NCBI GenBank assembly: GCA_025602905.1
Contig: JAHLKI010000003.1
Location: 930,001 to 994,000 of the forward strand
DNA from: Phlyctochytrium arcticum
Lineage: Eukaryota > Chytridiomycota > Chytridiomycetes > Chytridiales > Chytridiaceae
Length of the DNA stretch: 64,000 nt
Direction: 5' to 3'
The notes under the pieces were generated by a model. That model worked only from the letters and a program-made list of their open reading frames with translations. It was not told the origin of the DNA and ran no database searches. Positions 10,500-18,900 of the stretch are shown in pieces (position 1 is the stretch's first letter; each line of letters starts with the position of its first letter). A program made the translations under genes and the position numbers.

Positions 10500-11470
10500 A
10501 TGTGCCAGCCCCTGCAAAAATCACCTACAGAGCATGTTGAAACTTCACATTACACCCCACAACAAGACCGTGGCATGGAAAGCCCAGCCGAGCCTACAAC
10601 CGTCGAAGCAATCCTCGACGAAATGACTTCACCACCCACCTTTGATCTACCGGACAGGCTCTTTGATGAACCCCAAATGACCGCGTCTGGTTGTCTTGAC
10701 ACCACCAACAACTCAGCTACTGTACAGTAGTTCCCTTCCCGACAAATTCGCCCATATTCAAAATAGCACCTGGACCATGTCACAAACTTCCCCTTTGCAT
10801 CCTTCAACTACTATAGGCACCCGCACAAATTGGGATCCACTGATCGTGAGTCAACGTGGTGAAGAGTTTGCTGATTTAAATCACTCCGACTTCTTTCCCA
10901 ATGCATTTCCAACATTGTTTCCATTTGGGGCTGGAGGACCATTGCACAAGCCCGATAGTTTACTGCGTGAAATCAACTGGGGGTCTACCTTTTCCCTGAA
11001 TACTTGGGCTGCGCATTGTTTGCAAGGGCATGGTACAGTACGTACTTACATGATATCAACTGGGGGTCTACCTTTTCCTTGAATACTTGGGCTGCGCATT
11101 GTTTGCAACGGCATGGTACAGTACGTACTTACATGATATCAACTGGGGGTCTACCTTTTCCTTGAATACTTGGGCTGCGCATTGTTTGCAACGGCATGGT
11201 ACAGTACGTACTTACATGATATCAACTGGGGGTCTACCTTTTCCTTGAATACTTGGGCTGCGCATTGTTTGCAACGGCATGGTACAGTACGTACTTACAT
11301 GATATCAACTGGGGGTCTACCTTTTCCTTGAATACTTGGGCTGCGCATTGTTTGCAACGGCATGGTACAGTACGTACTTACATGATCCATTACTTCTTCT
11401 GCCAAGCAACTGACATGATTATTGGTAGGCGGTCATTTTGCAAAGCACCCGGTGTTTCCTTTCTTGATAG
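10500..11470 (+). pseudogene. Helitron-1 linker and start of the Helitron-like N domain
   Basis: A 76-aa Pro/Thr-rich linker (10,500-10,730) is followed, in another frame, by a stretch ending EEFADLNHSDFFPNAFPTLF, the FP-rich signature before the Helitron Rep region, then FGAGGP. The frame then runs into an 83-bp tandem array that shifts it. The last recognisable Helitron-type residues (YFFCQATDMIIGRRS) end near 11,440. The rest of the domain resumes after the viral insert at about 13,840. Confidence 0.65.
10972..11386 (+). repeat. Tandem repeat, five 83-bp units inside the Helitron gene
   Basis: Unit starts (ATCAACTGGGGGTC) at 10,972, 11,055, 11,138, 11,221 and 11,304. Units are almost identical; the first differs slightly (CTGAATACTT, GGGCATGG), so the later four are expanded copies. 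The unit length of 83 is not a multiple of three, so every extra copy changes the frame. It lies just upstream of the viral insertion. Confidence 0.97.
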
Positions 11471-11559
11471 CTGACATGCTCCTAAAGGCGTGCAATCGGC
11501 GTGTAAGCTATGTCAGACCGACTCGCATACCACAACAACAAAAACTAAAACGGCTCGTC

Positions 11560-12494
11560 ATGTCATATCGGCGGCGTCGCATTGCACGTCGTCGTCGTAC
11601 AAGGGGCCGCACCGCAAGAGTAAGCTACCGAAGGGCGTTAAACGTCTCACGGCGCCGCAGACCTACACGACGAACACGCAACAAAGGATCCAGCTATACC
11701 CGGGTTGCCAGACGGCCACGCCGATCAACGCATTATACACGGGCATCATCACGGCGTAGACGGCGTTAAGGGCATTTGTGTGGTCAAAGGACGTCAACGA
11801 CACACTTAATACAATCTTACGCCCCGGTCAAACCATTTTACCCGTTACTTCCCCGAATCGATATTTGCTAGAAAAAGTTCACACCACATATTTGTTCAAG
11901 AACCAAACGAACGTTTGTTGTGAGCTGGACCTATATACCGGTGTTCCTAAGCGAGATATCAACAATTTCACCGGAGGAGTCGCTCGACTTTTACCGGAGA
12001 ATTTGCTTGTCGATGGACTCACCCAGCAAATTATCACCACCCCGGTTCCCACTGGCCCCCCCACCACGCGGTTCATCGGTGCCACACCATTCATGTCCAC
12101 CACTTTCTGTCAGTTGTATACCATTAAAAACAAGCGTACTATTTCATTGGGTCCAGGTGGAGAACACGAACACATGTTCCGAATGCGGCCGAATTGTGTT
12201 GTTAGTAACCCCGCCGCTTCCGAGTTTGCTGTCTCAAGAAACTACACCTACTTCCTTCCCGCTATCGCGCGCGTGGGCGTTACGGAGACCGCAACGACAC
12301 ACGAAATCACAACTTCATTCGGAGAAGTCCTCGTTATGGCAGAAAGTTCGTACAAGTATATGGCGGTTGAGAAAAATACGCCTACCTGGTACCGCGAGAG
12401 CAACCTCTACTTCGAAAACACAGCCGGTCCATACCAGGACCAAAAGTTCATTTCCGAAGGTTACAACAAAGTAAAGAATGTAATGACCACCTAA
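11560..12494 (+). pseudogene. CRESS virus capsid protein gene, broken by one frameshift
   Basis: ATG at 11,560 opens a 70-residue, extremely Arg-rich N-terminal arm (MSYRRRRIARRRR...) ending in RRRRR and a stop at 11,767-11,769. Such arms bind packaged ssDNA and carry nuclear import signals in circovirus-like capsids. The body of about 240 residues lies in another frame from about 11,760 to the stop at 12,492-12,494. It begins FVWSKDVND and contains a CQLYTIKNKRTISLGPGG-type strand pattern, consistent with a single jelly roll. A one-base change near 11,760-11,775 would account for the break. A splice is less likely because no GT..AG pair is obvious. The capsid family cannot be named from sequence alone. 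Confidence 0.75.
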
Positions 12495-12499
12495 TGTAT

Positions 12500-13465
12500 T
12501 TAAAGTTCAAGAAGATGCACCCGGCGCTCAATAGCAGCGTCAGGGCCAGTAAACATATAAGTATTTCCAGTAAAGATTTTATAAACACCAGCAGGAATGT
12601 ATACAGTGGTATATCTACAATGAATGCTACTCCCAACATCAAAGTCCACCAAGTGTATCTGACTTGTCCTCGGCCACGCCCCCCGACCCGCCAGATCCCC
12701 GCAAAAACACATATCGTCAAAGATGATAGCTACATGATACCCCGCTCTGAAATGCTTCAGATCATCTGAGTGACGCACGAAAAGGCATGGTTTAGGAGCT
12801 TCTCTACGAGCCCAGGTCAGTTTCCCTCCCCCACTGGGTCCGACCAATACGAGAGCTCTATCTCGTTCCAGGTCAAAGTGCAAATCACGCAGTCCTGGTG
12901 AAGATACTTGGCCTTCAGATGCTTCAGTAAGTTCCAACGTCTCAACGCCAACTCGGCAACTTCGCCAGAATTCAGTGGCATATCCTGATGGTACTCTGTG
13001 TTCGTAACAGAATTGTAACCAGGAAGGATACGTTGAGAAGTCTATGACAGCAGTTGCAATATCGGGGACGATGGATATTCCGGAAGAGGTTCCGGCGGCG
13101 GAGTCGGGTCTTGAGGGTCTCTCACCCTCATCCAACCAGAACCCCTCCTTCTCGCAATACGTGACGGCGGCGTCTTGTTCACTTCGGGTACGCTTGGGTT
13201 TGACATTTGGGTGGACTCCGAGATAGTCCCACTGGGAGGAGAGACGGCGGTCGATAGGAGTTGGGTACTGGACGAAGGCGTGCACATGGTAACCGCCGTC
13301 GGAGTGGCGCTCGAGGCATACTCGCGTGAAGGTAGTGGCATTGAACAATCGGAACAAAAGCAGTATCGATCCAAGCAGGTCTTGGAGTTCTGGGATGTCA
13401 TCTTGCAAAAAAGGCAGTTGGGACCATGTGACAAAAAATGCTCTCCCCTTGAGCCTGAACGACAT
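12500..13465 (-). CDS. rep: CRESS virus replication-associated protein (Rep), uninterrupted
   Basis: Complete 321-aa frame, ATG at 13,465, stop at 12,500. N-terminal HUH endonuclease: motif I FFVTWSQ, motif II YHVHAFVQ (HxH metal site), motif III TYCEKEG with the nicking Tyr and Lys. Between II and III is a geminivirus-Rep-sequence-like DYLGVHPNV. C-terminal superfamily 3 helicase: Walker A-like GPSGGGKLTW, Walker B IIFDD, motif C KIFTGN, then an arginine-finger-type AIERRV near the end. Rep nicks and joins the viral origin and unwinds DNA for rolling-circle replication. The residue after the Walker A Lys is Leu instead of Ser/Thr, which may impair ATPase activity. An intact frame beside broken Helitron pieces suggests recent integration or retained use. 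Confidence 0.93.
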   Translation of the reverse strand: MSFRLKGRAFFVTWSQLPFLQDDIPELQDLLGSILLLFRLFNATTFTRVCLERHSDGGYHVHAFVQYPTPIDRRLSSQWDYLGVHPNVKPKRTRSEQDAAVTYCEKEGFWLDEGERPSRPDSAAGTSSGISIVPDIATAVIDFSTYPSWLQFCYEHRVPSGYATEFWRSCRVGVETLELTEASEGQVSSPGLRDLHFDLERDRALVLVGPSGGGKLTWARREAPKPCLFVRHSDDLKHFRAGYHVAIIFDDMCFCGDLAGRGAWPRTSQIHLVDFDVGSSIHCRYTTVYIPAGVYKIFTGNTYMFTGPDAAIERRVHLLEL

Positions 13466-13830
13466 AAAACTACTGGTTGGGGAGGGAGGGAGGGATGACC
13501 CCTCTTATAAGATTCGGGTCTTCCCCCCTTCCCCCCACCCATGATTGGCACCCACGGCGACGCATCATGGGTCACTACCCCACCCACGACGCCACCTTCA
13601 GCCCACGTGCGGTACAACAGGCCATGTGCCAAGAGTATTGTACCTGCGTGGCGGTCCCCTCATTAGCTACCCCGAGGTTAAGGTTAAAGCATCAGCGCCC
13701 GCTTAGGGCGCCTACTTGAGTCCCCCATCCGCTACTGCGCAGATGGCAGGGAGCGGGGGCGACCGACCCGTGGGTAGCAGCTCACCACCAATCCGGGCCC
13801 CGTCCCGGATCTGTGGAAGCGAGTAGGCCG
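13466..13830. promoter_or_regulatory. Viral intergenic region with candidate replication origin
   Basis: Non-coding, upstream of Rep. A stem-loop at 13,603-13,651 pairs CCACG..GGTACAA with TTGTACC..CGTGG, with a small internal loop, around a 20-nt loop that ends AAGAGTA. AGTATT across the loop-stem junction recalls the NANTATTAC nick motif of CRESS origins but does not match it. A second hairpin, GCGCCC-GCTTA-GGGCGC, lies at 13,695-13,711. CRESS origins normally sit in such a stem-loop between Rep and capsid genes, so the position fits; the exact site is tentative. Confidence 0.4.
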
Positions 13831-13839
13831 CCCGCAGGG

Positions 13840-15543
13840 CCATAGGACTGCGTTTGCCCAGCTGGAACAATCCATCGCCTCAATTACGCCGGAGCGGCTT
13901 CGAGCAGCAGAGCGCGAAATGCAAGACGGACGGATGGTTACGGACAAAGATATTCACAAACTCTTGAATGAAACGCGCTCCTATGGGCACAACACGCACT
14001 GTCCAATGAATCTCGACTCTACGCCCAAACAAAAATGAAATCTGCTTGTTGGCTATATGGCTTGCCCAACATATGGTTTTCCAGCAATCCGAATGACCTC
14101 AGCAACCCTGTCAACATCCGTCTTGCACTTCACCGCACCTACTGTATGCTTCGGAGGAGGCAAAATTCAAGATCGCCGAGTTCTCCAAGTCCATTCAATT
14201 TTTGCATTATGTTGTCAGAGATCCAGTGAGGTCCGCGATTTGCTTCAAACGGGAAATGGACAATTTCTTCAAGCGTTATGTCCGGTTGAACGAGGAAGGG
14301 GTTTTTCGGAAGGTATCAACGTATCTCGGGTTGGTAGAGACAAATGAGCAGGGTGCATTGCATTTGCATGGTATGCTTTGGTTGCACGGCAACATCAATC
14401 TCCCCACACTGCATCACGACGTATTGCAGCCAGGACAAGAAGATTACAAAAGGTGCGTGATTGAATGGGTGGATGATCTCTTTTGTGAGCTAATTATTGG
14501 CGTTTGTTTTCCAATTGGGTTTTTTGGACAACTTTTATTTTAGGATGTACGCTCTGATAATGATCTCTTTGCTGACTTAGAAACTTGGGAGGACTTGTAC
14601 AACAACATGAAGATGCCGGGGTGGCTGGAGGACAATTTCACCGACCTTGCAAACCACCAAGCACTGTATAGCCAAAAACACGTCTGCACTGCAACATGTG
14701 TGAAATACGCCATTCAGAATCGGTCGGCCGACTCGAAACCCCCATCCTGCGGGTTTCGATGTCCCAGATCTTTACACTCCTCCATCGATTTTAACGAAAA
14801 CGGCGACCTTCATATCAAACGTTCCCACGCTTTTCTCAACCGGTACAATCCACCCATTGCGGTCGGCCTACGCCACAATCATGACTAGACCTTCCTCAAT
14901 TCCACCTCGCAATGCCTTTCGACAATCTACTACACCACGAACTACGGGACCAAGCTGCTTCCACCCATGTACAAGAGGCTTGCGTTGGCTTCAACGCTGC
15001 TGGAACAAATTCCACAAAATCAAACTCCCGATAACCCCGATCCTTTGGAGTCCCAACCTCCATCTCCTTCTACTTCACGCCAATTTTTCATGCGGTGGGC
15101 CAATAATTTTCACGGAAGTTGAGAAATCCGTGGTCGAAGTATGTCATAACATACTGGGGTTTGAATTGGAATTCTCTTCCTTCCCTATTTGCGAAAATGT
15201 CAACCTGGAACCGCTCTATTATCGGATGACCCGCTTGATGAACCCTCACCTGGAGCTAGAAGGAAATGATGCCATGGATGATTCCATCACATTTACAACT
15301 CAGGGGACCTATGCTGACATCCTGACGGCGTACAAGGATCGAGGTCCCATGTTAGCCAATCTATGCTACTGGGAATACCGTCGCTTCGTGTCAATCAAGA
15401 GAGCTACTACTAGATTAAGTTCCAAAGTGATGGTATTGCCGTTTGCGGAAGGAAGTGCCTTAACGGGGCACTGGAAGCAGTGCTTGCGATCGCATACCGA
15501 CTTCACCTTACCGGTGATCAATGGTTACTTTTCAACAGATTAG
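13840..15543 (+). pseudogene. Helitron-1 Rep nuclease (HUH, Y2) region, multiply frameshifted
   Basis: Coding resumes with a helical stretch (FAQLEQSIASITPERLRAAE) and, after a frame change at about 14,030, MKSACWLYGLPNIWFSSNP, the NP-type motif of Helitron Reps. The HUH motif is LHLHGMLWLHG (about 14,358-14,390). A GTTTGT..TTTAG intron is likely at about 14,500-14,543. Further on are RHNHD, an in-frame TAG (14,886-14,888) and IYYTTNYGTK with the paired catalytic tyrosines. This nuclease would nick and join strands in rolling-circle transposition. At least four disruptions make it non-functional as it stands. Confidence 0.8.
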
Positions 15544-17731
15544 AGGAACAAGAAGACAACAAATATTTCCTAAGGTACCCAGTGATTGTATTCAAATAAA
15601 ATTACATCATGCTAACTTGAAATATAGGAACGCAACCTTGCTGCCGGCTTTCTTTGTGCCATGGGATTCCTTTCTATCTTCGCGTGAAAACCCAATCTCA
15701 ACCTGGACAAGATTGAAGTCTTCATTGCCAGCTCGTCTGGCAGCTGTGGTTGACGCTACAACCCTTTTGCATTGCTCGAAAGAAGGCGCACGGAGGGATG
15801 CGCGGATGTGGGCAGAACATGGTGAGCGCCTTGAAGAGTACTTTTTGAATGATGCTGGCAACAAAGACCATGAGGATCCAACCAACACCGAGGCACACGT
15901 TTTACAAGAAGACTCGGTCTTGTCCACGTTCTCGGATTTAGTCAACCACGTAACCAATACCCGGGCGGGGGTCATTCAAACTTCGGCTTCTTTACTTGCC
16001 CTAGGAGAAATGTTAACAAGTGGTCCGGGGGATTTGTCGGAGCTTGACCCACAACATTCCTTGTATGCCGACCTGTGGCGGCCATCAAATCACAAACATC
16101 TCTTGAACCAGACCACCAAAGCACAGAGACTTTTGGACACCAGCATCCTCCGGACCATACAAGGCGGTGACAAGAGTCCTGAGTGCACAACGCCCGGCGT
16201 CTTTCACAATGGGCCAGCTACACTCGATGGTGGCATGCCTTCCGTAATTCTGCATGAGAACGCAATTCCAAATATCTTCACCACGGCAACGGCAATTGCA
16301 TCTGAACAGGGGCTCAACAAGAACCAAAAAGCACTGTTCCTGATGGTAGCTGACGCGTTGAACCGCCACAAAAACAACCCCGATAACTGCGAACAATTCA
16401 TGAGTTACTTGGGAGGGGAGGCTGGAACTGGAAAGTCTAGGGTGATTATTAAAGCGTTCGCTATTCTTTTTGCACAGCTCGGGCAGAGCTCTGCCATCAT
16501 GTTCACGGCCTCTTCTGGGGCAGCGGCTGCGGAAATTGATGGTAACCCATACCACCAGACGTTCAGCATTTCGGACTGACCTGATGACAAAAGAAAAACA
16601 CCCCAAGATGACCCGGCCAGTTACTCATAACAAACCTTTTGGAGGATTGCCGGTGATTCTGCTCGCAGGGGATTTATGCAGTTCCCGCCAGTGAATGCAG
16701 TCACCGTAGGCATATCGCCCTCCGCGACCAATGCGCAAGCGGCCCCATCCACGTTGCGAGGGCGCTTGCTTTTTGCGGAATTCTCCAAGGTTGTGATGCT
16801 GAACAAACAAGTGAGGGCGCAGAATGATGTTCCATTTCGTGAATTTCTGACTCGCCTCAGGAGCGGCAAACAAACAAGAGATGATGCCAAAAGGTTGAAT
16901 GAACTTTGCGTGGAACCGGCAACATTATCGATAGCTGATGACTTGCGCATCGTAACGCCGTTAAATCGCCACAGATGGGAACTATCACTGGCCAAGGTGG
17001 CTGAATGGGCATCAAATAAAGGAAGCTTGCTCACGATATGCATCTCCACCCATACTTGGAAGGACTATACCCCCACGCCTGTCGATCTCTTGTCCGCGAT
17101 GTTGGTTGGAGATGAAACTAATTGGCCGGTTCCCACTGTTTTCCCATATACCCCAGGCATGCCAATCTGCGTTCTCAAAAATCAGTACGTGGGTCTCAAA
17201 GCTGCGAATGGCTCTATGTTCGAAGCTGTGGACATATTGTTGAATCCCATGGCAAAAGTTCATTACTACAGCCGCTCCCTGAGGATCCATGTGGGCAGCC
17301 CCCTTGGTATCATACTTCGATCAAACAATACCCGACACCTCAACTTCCCGAACCTCCCTCCTGGCACCATCCTGATACCCTCCATAACGACCAGAGTGCC
17401 TTGTACCGTGATGAATACCCGGCGGAAAGAGACGTGTTTGGGAAAGGGACTGCCTTGCACACCGGGTTTTGTCAGTACGGATTACAAGTCCCAAGGACCA
17501 ACTCTCACTAATGCAGTTGTCGGGCTGTATGGAAGGCACGAGACGGGAGGGGCTCCAGCAAAATGCGACTTTGTCTCTCTATATGTCCAATTGAGCCGCC
17601 CAACACTTTCTGCCAACCTATGGTTACTGAGACCACTCAATGTAGAAGAGTTTATTGAAGCGTCCCCTCCGCCCGAAATGACTGCAACTAGAGCTCGCCT
17701 AATTGCTTCATTGAATTCCATTTCATACTGA
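15521..17731 (+). pseudogene. Helitron-1 Pif1-type helicase, Walker B region deleted
   Basis: Frame of 352 aa (15,521-16,579) with Walker A GGEAGTGKSRVI, motif Ia TASSGAAAAEIDG, then two stops. The FGGLPVILLAGD motif III lies in a different frame at about 16,637. Coding resumes at 16,676-17,731 (351 aa): DKQVRA-like NKQVRA, then STDYKSQGPTLTN and FVSLYVQLSR, the C-terminal SF1 motifs. Compared with the second Helitron (46.4-48.1 kb) about 40 residues including the VIDEVSMMG Walker B motif are missing between DDPASYS and NKPFGG. The helicase would therefore lack ATP hydrolysis. Ends at a stop at 17,731. Confidence 0.85.
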
Positions 17732-18900
17732 TGCGGGGCACAAGGATGCCTCCTCATTCAAGAATTGTCGGAACTTCTAGGATGGAAATCACCCACATCC
17801 ACTCATGCAATCTGCCCAAGAATGTCCGGATATGCAAGGTCCAGGTGCCTCCATTGGCCAACATACGCCGGCTGTGCTAGAAGGGAGGATGACCAAAACT
17901 CATTCCCCATTGCCCTCTCAAAAGCCACCAACCCCATCACCTCTGTTGACAACTCTCCCAAATCCGTACGCACACAGACACCACCTGCCTCTTCCGCAGA
18001 TGACCTCGTGGATCATCTGAACTTTAGGAGTGCTGTCATCAAGCTTGTTGATTCGACCTTTGCAGGGAAGATGCCTTTTACAACAGATTTGGATGACTTT
18101 ACCCAACATCATGACAATTGTGATCAACTGGCCACAAAAACAGCAGTGGATCTTCGTCATTCCGGTAAAGGACAGTCTCTCCTCTAACCGAGCAATCTGG
18201 ATCTGATACCTTCTTTCTTAGCAAACGACTGGAAAACTACATTATCGGAAAGGTAGAGAAGAGGTCAGAAGGCCGCTTGGCTCCACCCCCAAATGAACTT
18301 CATGAAGGACGCTGTTTTATGAACAACAATGGGAATATCCAACCGTGAAAGAAGAGTGCTTTCGGCTTTCAATTGAAGCTACAGCCCCAATGTTGCCAAA
18401 CAAAAAATGAGGCAGGCCAACAAAAACTGTTACACAGAACTTACAGAAAAGACGAGCAGTGGGACGGTAGTACCTGTTGTCAAGTTGGATGACTTTCACC
18501 GTGTAGCAATACACGGAACACCGGGTTCGGCCAACTCTGGAAAGTCAGCACATCACGGACACAAGCAAACCTTGCGGTCAAACTCTATCTCATTGGGGAG
18601 TTCTATCGTGATGAGCATGATCATATTGTTCAGCAAGCACTGCTCATGCCTGTTTCGGGAAAACCGTGTGTGGATTGGGCTGCGCTAGACACAGATGACA
18701 AAAAAAGGATGTATGTTGCCCCTATCCTTTATAACAAGGACTTACAGTAATTGCCTCCATCACATCTCAAACCTACAGTGAACGGCTCATTACGACCTCC
18801 AAAATCAAATCTCATCACTGTCAACATACCGCAGTAACAAAAACAGGGTTTTCCAATCCTTTGGTTGCCAGACTTTGACTCGCGCCATCAAACGCAGTTG
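17732..18900 (+). other. Coding-like fragments downstream of Helitron-1, no assignable gene
   Basis: A 140-aa frame at 17,765-18,187 (Pro/Ser/Thr-rich middle, DDLVDHLNFRSAVIKLVD near the end) and disjoint stretches to about 18,750, for example CVDWAALDTDDKKRMYVAP, have coding character but change frame repeatedly. They may be a decayed C-terminal exon or cargo of Helitron-1. From 18,750 to 18,900 nothing is seen. Confidence 0.4.

Larger units (their letters stand above)
11450..13830. other. Endogenous CRESS-DNA virus, near genome-length copy (about 2.4 kb)
   Basis: Between two halves of the Helitron coding region lies a segment with a capsid-like gene on plus and a complete Rep gene on minus, ending 5 bp apart, and a non-coding region upstream of Rep. 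This is the ambisense layout of circular Rep-encoding ssDNA viruses, linearised in the intergenic region. Length matches a whole genome of this class. Boundaries are placed where Helitron-type residues stop (about 11,440) and resume (about 13,840) and are uncertain by tens of bases. No target duplication was seen. The Rep is closest in signature to geminivirus/genomovirus-type Reps. It is degraded only in the capsid frame. Confidence 0.85.
9420..17731 (+). mobile_element. Helitron-1 (rolling-circle transposon), coding body, interrupted by a viral insertion
   Basis: Plus-strand pieces follow the order of one fungal Helitron protein: DUF6570-like block, Helitron N-terminal region, HUH/Y2 Rep nuclease, then Pif1-type helicase. 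The line is broken by several frameshifts and stops, an 83-bp repeat expansion (10,972-11,386), a viral segment (about 11,450-13,830) and a deletion in the helicase. Terminal hairpin and CTRR end were not identified, so both limits are coding limits, not element ends. Confidence 0.85.

Noticed and set aside
10972..11386. Possible CRISPR array
   Set aside because: Units are contiguous 83-bp copies with no spacers, inside a eukaryotic transposon gene.
11422..11769. Arg-rich frame as a protamine- or histone-like host protein
   Set aside because: Its ATG at 11,560 and position next to the jelly-roll-like frame and convergent Rep identify it as the capsid N-terminal arm.
13042..13632. 196-aa minus-strand frame overlapping Rep
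   Set aside because: Overlaps Rep and its upstream region in another phase; no conserved motif, so not proposed as a viral gene.
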